Assembly: GCF_030818485.1 (NCBI RefSeq)
Contig: NZ_JAUTAJ010000004.1
Span: 1,529,001-1,593,000 of the forward strand
DNA: 64,000 bases
Direction of reading: 5' to 3'
Origin: Pseudoroseomonas cervicalis
GTDB taxonomy: Bacteria > Pseudomonadota > Alphaproteobacteria > Acetobacterales > Acetobacteraceae
This document shows positions 53,102-61,750 of this stretch, piece by piece (within the stretch, counting starts at the first letter, position 1; the number at the start of each line of letters is the position of its first letter). Made by a program: the position numbers and the translations under genes. The notes below the pieces were generated by a model that saw only the letters and a program-made list of their open reading frames with translations, ran no database searches and was not told the DNA's origin.

Positions 53102-55263
53102 CAGGGGATTCCGTAATGGCTGGCGAGCGCCAGGCGGTTCTCGGCCAGGAGTTCAGGGCTCGGCCGGGAGCGCCAGGGCACGCAGTCGGCAAGCATGACG
53201 CCCGCCGCGTTGGAGGATGAGCCGAGGGTGCCCCATTTGCTGGGCAGATCCTCGGTCCGGCCGGGCCCGCTGGCCCAGAGCTGCGCCTGGACCTCGGACA
53301 CGGTGTTGACCTGCAGCGTGGTCTCGCCGGCCTGCCAGTCCACGCCGACGTAGACGTAGATCGGCGTGGCCGGGAAGATGCGCACGGACGAGTCGTGCCG
53401 CACGCCCGCGTCGGTATCGAGCCGCCGGGTGACCAGGCGCAGCGCCGGCCGGCCCGTCTGGGTGCTCAGCGCCAGGTTGAACCGGGCCTGACGGTCCTGG
53501 CTGCGGCTTAGGTTGATGATGTCGCTGGCGCCGCCGACGGACGGGAAGAGCAGCACCATCTCGAGGCCCAGATATTCGGCATCCTGGGTCAGGGAGAGCA
53601 CGCCGGCATTGCCGTTCAGCCGTGCTTGTTCCGCGAAGAGGATGGCGTCGCGGCTCCCGATGCCGGCGGCACCCTGCAGCAGCGCCGGCCGCGGGTAGAT
53701 GTCCTGATCGATGTCGGCCGACCAGGCCAGGCCGCGCGGTCCGACGTCGCGCAGCTGCTGCACGCCGCCATCCTGCAGGGTCAGGGTAGAGGCCACCGCC
53801 GGCCTCCACCAGGCCTGCGCACCGTCGCTGATCGGGGCGTAGGTCAGCGGCGCTTTGACCACCATCACCTTCACCGGGACGGGGGGCGAGGTGCCCTCAT
53901 GGTCGGTCGTGGTGATCTCGATCACCCGCTGTGGCGCGGCCTGGTAGTCCGGCGGCACCTCGACCGAGAGGAGGCCAGAGGAATCGATCCCGAAAAGCTC
54001 GGCGCCGGCGCCTGGCGCGATCCGGAAGGCGTCGACCGCCTGGCCATCCGTCACCTGCACCACCCCAATCGGGGTGCGGCTCGGCGCGCCATCCAGCACA
54101 CCGAAGACCTGGCCCGGGCGCGGCGCGACGGGGGGCACATCGATGACAGTGATGAGCGCCGTGGCATAGGCGGTCCCGTTGCCGTTGGTCGCCCCGATGC
54201 TCAACGCGTAGGAGGGCAGCACCTCGAAATCGATGGGGCCGGCGGTGACCAGGTCGGCAATGCCCTCCTCCACGGTGACCAGCGCGAAGGCGCCGCCGAC
54301 ATTGCCGCTGGCCAGCTTCAGCTCGATCGGCCCCGCGCCGCGCGCCTCCACCCGGCCCACCACGGTGCCGGTCGGCACGTTCTCTGTGACCGGAAAGGCA
54401 TAGCTGCTGAGAGCCGGCGGCAGGGTCCACAGCGGCTCGAAGGCGGCGGTGACATCGGCCGAGGCGCCGAACAGGATGTAGCTGTCCGGGCCGGCGGCGA
54501 GCAGCGTGGCACCGGCGGAGCGGGTGGCGATGCCGTTGTGGCCGGATTCGGTCGGGATGTAGACGCCGGCCATGGGATTGATGCGGACCGGCGCCACGCC
54601 GCCCATCACCAGCATGACCTGGAACCCCACTGGCAGGCCGAGCGGGACATCCACCCAGGTCGGGGCCGAGCTGGTGAAGACAAGGGTTGCCCCCGAATCC
54701 TCCACTGCGAGGAGGTAGCGGCGAGCGGTGATCACCTTGGCAGGGCGCTGGCTCACCAATTCCATCACCTTTGCCGCCCCCGCGGCCGCGCCAGCCTCGG
54801 CGGCGAGCGTGGCAGCCATCGCACGCGTCTCCTGGCGCGCAGCGCTGGCGCCAGCCGCTGCCGCTGCGGCCTGGAGGCCGCTCCACTGCGTGGCCGTCCA
54901 GCCATCGGCACCGTCGGCGATGACATCGAAGCGGCCATCCACCGTCTCGGCACTCGGCCCGCCGATCCCCAGCCACACCGCGTAGGTGCCGAACAGCTCG
55001 CCGGGTACATCGAACGCCAGTGTGCCGGGCGAGACCTCGGAGACCTCGGCAGGCTGCCCCGGCGAGGTGATATCCAGATCCGTGGGCAGCCAGTAGATGG
55101 CTGCGGCGCCGGTGGCTCCCGGGATTTTGGCCTGGGTCACCCGGTCGAGCACATCGACATAGACCCGGATGGTCGAGCCCACCTTGATCTGCTGCCGGCG
55201 ATGGGTGGCATAGGGGCCAAGCCGCATGCGCAGCTCGACATCAGGCGGGATCGATCCCGACAT
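53101..55263 (-). CDS. Phage tail adhesin-like protein with cadherin-like repeats
   Basis: 720 residues. The N-terminal ~110 residues form a beta domain (MSGSIPPDVELRMRLGPYAT). A helical Ala-rich stretch comes next (about 128-170). Cadherin-like repeats follow (FPVTENVPTGTVVGRVEARG, PIGVVQVTDGQAVDAFRIAP). The C-terminal ~230 residues look like a concanavalin/LamG domain (WWRPAVASTLTLQDGG). Such modular proteins at this place in tail operons are usually receptor-binding or accessory fibre proteins. No exact homologue is claimed. Confidence 0.6.
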   Translation of the reverse strand: MSGSIPPDVELRMRLGPYATHRRQQIKVGSTIRVYVDVLDRVTQAKIPGATGAAAIYWLPTDLDITSPGQPAEVSEVSPGTLAFDVPGELFGTYAVWLGIGGPSAETVDGRFDVIADGADGWTATQWSGLQAAAAAAGASAARQETRAMAATLAAEAGAAAGAAKVMELVSQRPAKVITARRYLLAVEDSGATLVFTSSAPTWVDVPLGLPVGFQVMLVMGGVAPVRINPMAGVYIPTESGHNGIATRSAGATLLAAGPDSYILFGASADVTAAFEPLWTLPPALSSYAFPVTENVPTGTVVGRVEARGAGPIELKLASGNVGGAFALVTVEEGIADLVTAGPIDFEVLPSYALSIGATNGNGTAYATALITVIDVPPVAPRPGQVFGVLDGAPSRTPIGVVQVTDGQAVDAFRIAPGAGAELFGIDSSGLLSVEVPPDYQAAPQRVIEITTTDHEGTSPPVPVKVMVVKAPLTYAPISDGAQAWWRPAVASTLTLQDGGVQQLRDVGPRGLAWSADIDQDIYPRPALLQGAAGIGSRDAILFAEQARLNGNAGVLSLTQDAEYLGLEMVLLFPSVGGASDIINLSRSQDRQARFNLALSTQTGRPALRLVTRRLDTDAGVRHDSSVRIFPATPIYVYVGVDWQAGETTLQVNTVSEVQAQLWASGPGRTEDLPSKWGTLGSSSNAAGVMLADCVPWRSRPSPELLAENRLALASHYGIP

Positions 55264-55290
55264 GCCGTGGTCTCCGAGTTGTGCTGAGGG

Positions 55291-57744
55291 TCAGCGCTTG
55301 GCGGTCTGGAGGGTCACGAAGACGCGCTCGACGAAAGCGCCATCCTGTTCCGCGACCGTGATCGTGAGCGAATGCGAGCCTGGCGCGACGGCCGAGTTAC
55401 CCCAAGGGACCACCACGGAGCCACTGGCTGGGATGGTCGCCTCTTCGACGACCAAGCCATCCAGCTCGATCGTGACCTGGACCTTGGGCACCGTGATCGT
55501 GGGGTTCTCCCCGCCATCGCTGGTGGGATCGCCAATGGCGGTGACCCGCACGATGGCCACCGCCGTGAGCGGATAGGTCGAATCCCCGAAGGGGATGGTG
55601 CGCGTCCCGACTCCCTCCCAATCGCCAAGCAGCAGCCCGGTGACGGCTCCAAGGGCGAGGTCCCCTGTCTCGGTCGCCCGAGAGGTGCCAGCCCCCGCGA
55701 ACACCAGCGCAGAAGCATTTCCGCTTCGATCGACCGCCCGCAGCCAGTACCAGCGCGACGCGCCCGCGGCGACGCTGCGAACGAAGAAGTCGCTGACGCT
55801 CTCGCCCTGCTTGTAGGCATCCGCGAAGCTGGCGGTGGTCGATTCGAAGATCTCGATCTTCGCCAGGTCGCTGTCTGTCGGATTGGTCCAGCGGATGACG
55901 AGCTGCTGGATGGCGCTGACCACCGACGGGGCCACCGGTGCGCCCGGGGGCGTCATGTCGCGCTCGCCCAGGCCAGTGACAATCCCCGTCCAGGCACTGC
56001 GCACAAGGCCCGCGATCGAGCGCACCCTGACGTCCAGGGCTTGGCCCACGATGACCGGCTGGATGACGTAGCGGCTGGTCGGTGTGGGGACTTGGGCGGC
56101 GCTCCAAGGCCCCGCCGGCGCAACCCGCCATTGGACCTCGTAGGCGGTCACGAAGGCATGCAGGGCCGGCGCCCATTCGGCCTGCAGCGCCGGCACCGCG
56201 GCGCCGTCGCCATTGAGGGCCGTAGTCGGGGTGAGCGACAGCGCGCTGGGCGCGGGGATGTCGAGCGGGCTCACCAGATCCGTGTCCGGCGAGAACGGCT
56301 GATCTGCCGCTTCGTCATAGAGCCAGGCGTAGGAACCCGGGCTGTCCTCTCGCATCGACAGGGTCACCACCCCGGTGACCGGGTCCATCGACCAGGCCCG
56401 CACCACGAAGGCTTTGCCGTTCCAGCCCATGTCCGGCATGTGCACCGCCAGGCGCTGCATCACGCTGTAGCGAATGCCGGCATAGCGGACCGGAACGTTG
56501 ATCGTCAGGCTGTCGCGCTCGGTGCGGAGGAGCTGCTTCGCCAGGCGCTGGCAGCGGGCCGGGTCGATGGTGAAAGGGAATTCCACCTCGCGCCAGATCT
56601 GCTCTCCATCCTCGGCGATCAGCTCATTGGAATAGTAGGCGGGGAATTCGGTCGGCTGCCAGTTCGAGCCGGGGTCGATGAAGGTCCCCTTCACGCTGTT
56701 GAAGATGTCCTTCCGAGACGGCTTGGTGATGATCTCCATGTCACCAGCCAGGTCGCTCGCCGTCAGAGTGTCCGACGGGGGAACATAGGCGCCGGCATGC
56801 AGGACATAGCGGCCCTGCTGGTAGATTAGGCCCGGCGCGCCGCCGGCCGACAGCATCTTGTCGAGGATGTCGATCGGCTGCTCATCCAGCTTGAACGACC
56901 CATCGCAGGTATAGCGCGCCTGCCACTGCGTCGCGTCCGCGTCGAGCTGGACCTGCTCATCCGAGATGCTGGCGGCTACGGCAAAGGACGATTCGTCGAG
57001 CTCATCCGGCGCACAGGCGAGGCCGAAATCACTGCGCAGATAGTCGAGCACGCAGAGACCCCAGTTGTTGCTGTAGGCGGTCACGCCCGTCCGCGGATCA
57101 TAGACCTTTCGCCCCAGCACCTCGGCCGAGATGTCGCTGACCCCATTTGGGAACGCATCCTGGCTGTATTCGAAGCGCAGGTAGATGTAGGCCGTGCCGC
57201 GCAGGATGTGGCTGGTGGACCAGCCATCCGTGCTTTCCGCCACCAGGAACGGGTCGGCCGCGAGCTGTTCCCCGTTGTACTTTCGCACCCGGCATTTGCC
57301 GGCGAACTGGTGCCCGCCAGCCACGACATTGCCGTCACCGTCGAGGTCGCCGTCATTGATGGCTACATCGCCGACCCAGACCGTGCCGATGCGCTCGACG
57401 GCATGACCGGCCAAGGGGATCACCAGGTGCAGGTAGCGCTGATCGGCGCCGGAGCTGGAGGCGTAGACCATCGGCCCCGACACGCGCGCCCGGCCATACA
57501 CCACTTGGCGCGGCTCCACGCTCGACCGGATCAGCTGCTTGCGGTCCGTGGAGGTGACGGTGCGCTTGGCGGCGCTGTTCAGGCCCAGGATGGAGGTGAG
57601 GCCATAAGAGACGGCGGTGCCGATGACGGCGGCGGCAATGGCAAATCCGATGCTCTGTGCGGCAATGACACCAGCAGAGACAAGGGCGCCCGCGCCCGCA
57701 TAGCCCGCAACTGCCGCAACGACGGCAACCGCAGCAGCCGGCAT
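55291..57744 (-). CDS. Phage tail hub / host-specificity protein, J-like
   Basis: 817 residues from the ATG at 57744. A hydrophobic Ala-rich N-terminus (about 1-60) comes first. A central hub region has RSSVEPRQVVYGRARVSGPM, GGHQFAGKCRVRKYNGEQ and RGTAYIYLRFEYSQDAFPNG, typical of phage tail tip attachment proteins. Fibronectin type III-like domains follow (about 510-700) and then a beta domain. It builds the tail tip and contacts the host. Position after the peptidase-like gene matches lambda K-I-J and GTA gp14-gp15 order. Confidence 0.8.
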   Translation of the reverse strand: MPAAAVAVVAAVAGYAGAGALVSAGVIAAQSIGFAIAAAVIGTAVSYGLTSILGLNSAAKRTVTSTDRKQLIRSSVEPRQVVYGRARVSGPMVYASSSGADQRYLHLVIPLAGHAVERIGTVWVGDVAINDGDLDGDGNVVAGGHQFAGKCRVRKYNGEQLAADPFLVAESTDGWSTSHILRGTAYIYLRFEYSQDAFPNGVSDISAEVLGRKVYDPRTGVTAYSNNWGLCVLDYLRSDFGLACAPDELDESSFAVAASISDEQVQLDADATQWQARYTCDGSFKLDEQPIDILDKMLSAGGAPGLIYQQGRYVLHAGAYVPPSDTLTASDLAGDMEIITKPSRKDIFNSVKGTFIDPGSNWQPTEFPAYYSNELIAEDGEQIWREVEFPFTIDPARCQRLAKQLLRTERDSLTINVPVRYAGIRYSVMQRLAVHMPDMGWNGKAFVVRAWSMDPVTGVVTLSMREDSPGSYAWLYDEAADQPFSPDTDLVSPLDIPAPSALSLTPTTALNGDGAAVPALQAEWAPALHAFVTAYEVQWRVAPAGPWSAAQVPTPTSRYVIQPVIVGQALDVRVRSIAGLVRSAWTGIVTGLGERDMTPPGAPVAPSVVSAIQQLVIRWTNPTDSDLAKIEIFESTTASFADAYKQGESVSDFFVRSVAAGASRWYWLRAVDRSGNASALVFAGAGTSRATETGDLALGAVTGLLLGDWEGVGTRTIPFGDSTYPLTAVAIVRVTAIGDPTSDGGENPTITVPKVQVTIELDGLVVEEATIPASGSVVVPWGNSAVAPGSHSLTITVAEQDGAFVERVFVTLQTAKR

Positions 57745-57745
57745 G

Positions 57746-58180
57746 TCAGTACCTCCAGCAGCGCAGCGCCAGTCGCGCGGGAACAAAGACGAGTCGGGCC
57801 TCGCCTGGCAGGACCAGCTGCGGCCCGATGCAGACGCCGCACATCAGATGATTGCCGGGGCGCGCAGTGACGATGTCGCCGCGCCCAGCCATCAGCGCGG
57901 GTATCTCGGTCGCTCCCCACTCCTCAAGCCGCGCGCCCACATAGTCGTCGAGTGCCTGCCCGCAGAGGACCGCCTCGGCGCCGGCTTCATCCGCGTAGCT
58001 GCCGCGCAGCTGTGCCATCGGGTCGCTGCCGGTCAGCAGCAGCGCGACATCCGAGATGAAGGTGCAGCAGTCATTCCGCCCCCATTCGAAGGTAGCAGCG
58101 CGCCGATCCTCGACGAAAGCGGCCAGCCGCTCGGGCCAATCCGGAAAGCGCGTCAGCCGCGGAAGCTCTTGGCCGGCCAT
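57746..58180 (-). CDS. Tail-tip peptidase-like protein (DUF6950/NlpC-P60-like)
   Basis: 144 residues. FEWGRNDCCTFISDVALLLTG (cited from about 31) holds a Cys at the start of a helix as in NlpC/P60 peptidases, and RGDIVTARPGNHLMCGVCIG has a candidate His. It sits between a distal tail gene and the J-like hub, the place of lambda K and GTA gp14, which cut peptidoglycan or act in tail assembly. Its start overlaps the upstream gene by 28 bases. Confidence 0.65.
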   Translation of the reverse strand: MAGQELPRLTRFPDWPERLAAFVEDRRAATFEWGRNDCCTFISDVALLLTGSDPMAQLRGSYADEAGAEAVLCGQALDDYVGARLEEWGATEIPALMAGRGDIVTARPGNHLMCGVCIGPQLVLPGEARLVFVPARLALRCWRY

Positions 58181-58722
58181 GTGACCTCCTTCTCCGTGGT
58201 GGTGCTGACGTAGGCAAATCCGAGATCGTCGGGGAAGGTCCGCCGCTGATCCTCGGTCGTGTATCGGCTCAGCCGGGGCCGCTCCCAGTCGCGCAGGCGG
58301 TTCTCCAGCGAGAGGCTCACCACGGCTTCGCGGCCAAAGGTGCCGTTCATCTGGTCCATGCGGCCGCGGAAGGTCACGATCGGATCGGCGATGGCCTGCA
58401 TGGTGCTGGGATTGAGCAGCACCTCCCAGACCGTCGCGCGACGCCCCTGATAGGCCTCGGACAGCGCCGACAGCATGGCGTCGCGCGGAATGCCCGACAG
58501 GCGGAGCTGGATGCCGTAGCTCTTCAGCTCCACGCTTTCCTCCACCGCGGTGATGCTCCCCAGCTGCCCCACACCAAGAAATTCCTCGCCCCCGACGAAG
58601 ATCGAGGTGGAGGAACCACTGAGCCGCACATGCGCGCTGGGGAAATCGAGATCGACCGCAAGAACTCTTGCCACGACCTCAGATGTCGCCGCAGAAATCG
58701 CATCGGTCGTCATGCCACGCAC
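58153..58722 (-). CDS. Distal tail/baseplate protein (DUF2163-like)
   Basis: 189 residues from the GTG at 58722, which has GGAG seven bases upstream; an ATG at 58713 is an alternative. IQLRLSGIPRDAMLSALSEA, YQGRRATVWEVLLN, FRGRMDQMNG and LSRYTTEDQRRTFPDDLGFA follow the pattern of tail hub proteins found before NlpC/P60 genes. It probably forms part of the tail tip. Confidence 0.65.
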   Translation of the reverse strand: MRGMTTDAISAATSEVVARVLAVDLDFPSAHVRLSGSSTSIFVGGEEFLGVGQLGSITAVEESVELKSYGIQLRLSGIPRDAMLSALSEAYQGRRATVWEVLLNPSTMQAIADPIVTFRGRMDQMNGTFGREAVVSLSLENRLRDWERPRLSRYTTEDQRRTFPDDLGFAYVSTTTEKEVTWPAKSFRG

Positions 58723-58740
58723 AGGAAAACTCCGACATTG

Positions 58741-58768
58741 TTGATGTTCCGTGCCGTATGGCTACAAT
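58741..58768 (+). promoter_or_regulatory. Sigma-70-like promoter of the lipoprotein gene
   Basis: TTGATG (58741-58746), 16 bases, TACAAT (58763-58768), ending 26 bases before the ATG at 58795. It lies in the only gap between minus-strand tail genes and faces the opposite way, as expected for a gene expressed from the silent prophage. Confidence 0.55.
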
Positions 58769-58794
58769 CTCGCCGAAAACCGGGAGAACGCATC

Positions 58795-59142
58795 ATGCGG
58801 CGCACGCCATTACTTGCACTGATACTTCTCAGTGCCTGCGGACCCACAGGCGGTATGGTCGGAATGCAGGAATTTTCATTCGGTCGGGCCCGGTTTTTTC
58901 CGTCCCAAACAGATCCGAACGTGATGAATGCTCATATTTCAGGCGTTGCCGATCTGCACTACGACCTGAATGACCGCGCCCAGCGGCACGCCTTCGTCCT
59001 GAATTCGCTCTCTACTCAATGCGGAGCGCCGTCTATTATTTCGGATCGTTTTGCCCATACAGTCGCCGCTGGGGGCCGTACACTGAGAACCTACTTCCTA
59101 GAGGTCGCCTGCCCGAACGGGGCGAGCCAGCCCTCTCCCTAG
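58795..59142 (+). CDS. Small lipoprotein, probable lysogenic conversion gene
   Basis: 115 residues from the ATG at 58795 with GGGAGA upstream. The N-terminus RRTPLLALILLSACGPTGG is a lipoprotein signal with lipobox LSAC. The mature part has two further Cys (TQCGAPS and EVACPNG) that could form a disulfide. It is the only plus-strand gene inside the tail operon and overlaps the convergent distal tail gene by 4 bases. A surface or periplasmic lipoprotein made by the lysogen suggests superinfection exclusion, as with phage-encoded Cor or Llp proteins; this is inference. Confidence 0.65.
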   Translation: MRRTPLLALILLSACGPTGGMVGMQEFSFGRARFFPSQTDPNVMNAHISGVADLHYDLNDRAQRHAFVLNSLSTQCGAPSIISDRFAHTVAAGGRTLRTYFLEVACPNGASQPSP

Positions 59143-59756
59143 AAGAGAGCTTCCTCGAACTCGACCGCGATGGAGCTGTGCCAAGCGGCATCGGTCGCCA
59201 GATCGCCCTGATCGTCGTCCGCCAGGCGGAACACCCCGACCGGGTTATTGGCCTCGATCAGGGCGTTGTCGGCCGGCGGCGACCGCAGCGGCGGCGCAAT
59301 GCGGATGGGCGCATAACCCGTGCCATCGCTCACCGCGCTGGCCACCGCCATGTGGATCTGCGGCCTTCCGGCCGGGTTCGGGAAGGAGAGGAAGTCGCCG
59401 GTCACGATGACCGTCTTCCCCGCCTCCCACCCATCCGTCTGCAGCAGGTCGCCGGTCTGGCCTGCCCCCATGACACGCGGCGTGCCACCGGCGGTCGCGG
59501 TGCGTGGCGCCTGGAGCGGCTGGAGCAGGAACCGCCCTGCCCGGCCGTTCATCCTGGCCACAAAGGCCGAGATCACCCTGGCCATGTCGCGGTCCATCTT
59601 CGGCCAGGTCATGCTGGCCACCCAGCGCGATCCCGGCATCAGGAGGGTCTGCGTGGTGCCATCCAGCGGGGATTCATGCACCTGGTTGTTCGCACGCAGC
59701 CGCCAGGTCATGGAGGCCGGCGGCACCTGATCGAAGGGGAAAGTCAGGAAACTCAT
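59139..59756 (-). CDS. Phage distal tail protein
   Basis: 205 residues. MSFLTFPFDQVPPASMTWRL begins the protein, then SRWVASMTWPKMDRDMARVI and MNGRAGRFLLQPLQ, a pattern of minor tail proteins that follow the tape measure gene. It probably forms the ring between tail tube and tip. Its ATG overlaps the tape measure stop (ATGA). Confidence 0.65.
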   Translation of the reverse strand: MSFLTFPFDQVPPASMTWRLRANNQVHESPLDGTTQTLLMPGSRWVASMTWPKMDRDMARVISAFVARMNGRAGRFLLQPLQAPRTATAGGTPRVMGAGQTGDLLQTDGWEAGKTVIVTGDFLSFPNPAGRPQIHMAVASAVSDGTGYAPIRIAPPLRSPPADNALIEANNPVGVFRLADDDQGDLATDAAWHSSIAVEFEEALF

Positions 59757-61747
59757 CGCCGCCGCCCCATCGTCCTGGAAACCCCGCCGCCTCGGCCTGT
59801 CTCATCAAAAATCTCTGCCTTGGCGACATTCGCCGCGGCCCGGACGATTCCGGGCAGCCGCGCCGATAGGCCGGCATCCGCGCCCCTGGCGTCCACACTG
59901 ATGGAGATGGTGCCCGCACTCACCGCGCTGCCGCCAACCTGCCGCACCGGGATGGACCGGCCATCCGGGAGCGGCACATAGGCCTCCGGCATCCGCCCCT
60001 CGCCGAAGAGCGTCAGCTGCGGCCGGTTCGCGACACCGCCGGAGGCATAGTTCTCCAGCGGCAGCCGGCCGCGGCTGGTCATGATCCCGCCGTCCGCGAA
60101 GCTGCTGACGGCGTCGATCCCGATCCCCGCATAATCCGGGCCGCTGTTGCCGAAGAAGCTGAAGCCGAAGGCCTTGCCGATGGAGCTCCAGTCGACGCCG
60201 TCGTACCAGCTCTTGAAGGCCCTCTCCAAGGGCTGCATCAGCGTCATCCGGACAACGAGGCGAGCCAGATCCTTGTCCAATGACTGGAGCACCTCGGAGA
60301 GGTCCTTGCCACTGCTCACGGCGTCCTCGAATGCCGAGGTGGCGCGGCCAAAGGCCGACTGGAAATCCTTCCCCACGGAGTCACCGTTGCGGTTGATGCG
60401 CTCCAGATCATCCTTGTACCGCTTCGCGGCGCGGGCGCTGAGATCGGCCGCATCCGCCTGCGCAAGGCCGTACTCGCCGGCGGTCATGGCATAGAGTTTC
60501 TGCGCTTCCTCGATCTGGTCCAGCGCGGCCTTGTAGCGCTCCAGCGCGCCGATGGATGGATCGAGCTGGCCGCGCAGCCCCTCCAGCGCCTTGACCTGGT
60601 CCTCGAGGTAGAGCTGCGGCCCGCGGCCCATGTCCTCGACGATCCTCGAGATGGCTTCGAGCTCGCCATTGCGCGGCGTCGGGCCGGCCGCCCTGCGCAG
60701 GGCGTCGTTCAGCTCCTTCTGCGCCAGGGCCTCCATCCCGGTGACATCGGCGCCCTGTGCGCGCAGCGCGTTGATCTCGCGCATCCGCTCCGCGAAGCGC
60801 TGTTGCGCCGCCGCCCCCCGATCCAGCTCCCCACGCAGGCGCTCGGCGCCGAAGGGATCGCGAGTGGTCGGGCCGAACTCTTCGGTCCCGAGGCGGCCGC
60901 CATTACGCGGGTCCCGCTCGGTTGGGCCGAACTGCTCCACCCCGACCCGGCCGGCATTCCGCAGCCGCGTCAGCTGCTGGTTGAGCTCGCCGATGCGGTC
61001 GCTGGTGCGCGACATGTCCTGTTCCAGGCCCTGGACACGCGCCCGCGCCTGCCACACCGCGCCCCGATCGGTGAAGGCCTCGCCCTCCGGGGACATCTGG
61101 CCACTGCGACGCAGGCGCTCCCGCAGGGCCTCCTGGCGCCCGGCATAATCTTCCAGGCGGCGCAAATCCTCGCGCGCCTGGTTGAGCTCCATCTGGTTGC
61201 CCTCGTTCCGCTGCACCGAGAGGCTCAGCAGCGATTCCGTGCGGGATTTCAGATCCTCGCGCTGGGCGTTGGCGGCCTGGGCGGCGCGCTCCGCCGCGGT
61301 CAGGAAGAGCTCGTTGATTTCCTTCTGGACCTCGGCGAACTGCTTGCCGGCCTCGGTCATGCCCTTGAAGGCATCCTGGGTGGACTGCTGCGCTTCCTTG
61401 GCATTGGCGCTGGTGGTCAGGAGCTGCGCAGCCAGGAGCCCGATCGTCAGCACAGCGCCGGCGGCAGCGCCGGTTGGCCCGAAGGCGCCAAGGAACTGGG
61501 AACCTTGCTGCGAGAGCGCCACCATCCAGTTGACGCCGCCCTGAACCTGAACGGTGAAGTCCTGGACCTGGTACCCGCCCTGCTGCAGAGCGGAGTTGAA
61601 CCCCCCCATGGATCGCGTCGCACTCTGCGCACCGGTGCCCACGGCCTGGAAGGAGCGCTGTCCGGTGTCGGCAATACGGCGCAGCTCCGCCTCGACGGCG
61701 GACGCCCCGGTGAGCTTGACCGGGACGTCCATGGTCGTGCCGCTCAT
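59753..61747 (-). CDS. Tail tape measure protein
   Basis: 664 residues. Hydrophobic segments (TGAAAGAVLTIGLLAAQLLT, about 90-110) and long helices rich in Gln/Arg/Glu form the rod. The C-terminus has SFADGGIMTSRGRLPLENYA then GEGRMPEAYVPLPDGRSIPV, classic for short lambda-like tape measure proteins. Length implies a short-to-medium long tail (roughly 100 nm by the usual 1.5 angstrom per residue rule, an estimate). Chaperone genes lie directly upstream, as expected. Confidence 0.88.
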   Translation of the reverse strand: MSGTTMDVPVKLTGASAVEAELRRIADTGQRSFQAVGTGAQSATRSMGGFNSALQQGGYQVQDFTVQVQGGVNWMVALSQQGSQFLGAFGPTGAAAGAVLTIGLLAAQLLTTSANAKEAQQSTQDAFKGMTEAGKQFAEVQKEINELFLTAAERAAQAANAQREDLKSRTESLLSLSVQRNEGNQMELNQAREDLRRLEDYAGRQEALRERLRRSGQMSPEGEAFTDRGAVWQARARVQGLEQDMSRTSDRIGELNQQLTRLRNAGRVGVEQFGPTERDPRNGGRLGTEEFGPTTRDPFGAERLRGELDRGAAAQQRFAERMREINALRAQGADVTGMEALAQKELNDALRRAAGPTPRNGELEAISRIVEDMGRGPQLYLEDQVKALEGLRGQLDPSIGALERYKAALDQIEEAQKLYAMTAGEYGLAQADAADLSARAAKRYKDDLERINRNGDSVGKDFQSAFGRATSAFEDAVSSGKDLSEVLQSLDKDLARLVVRMTLMQPLERAFKSWYDGVDWSSIGKAFGFSFFGNSGPDYAGIGIDAVSSFADGGIMTSRGRLPLENYASGGVANRPQLTLFGEGRMPEAYVPLPDGRSIPVRQVGGSAVSAGTISISVDARGADAGLSARLPGIVRAAANVAKAEIFDETGRGGGVSRTMGRRR

Positions 61748-61750
61748 CCG

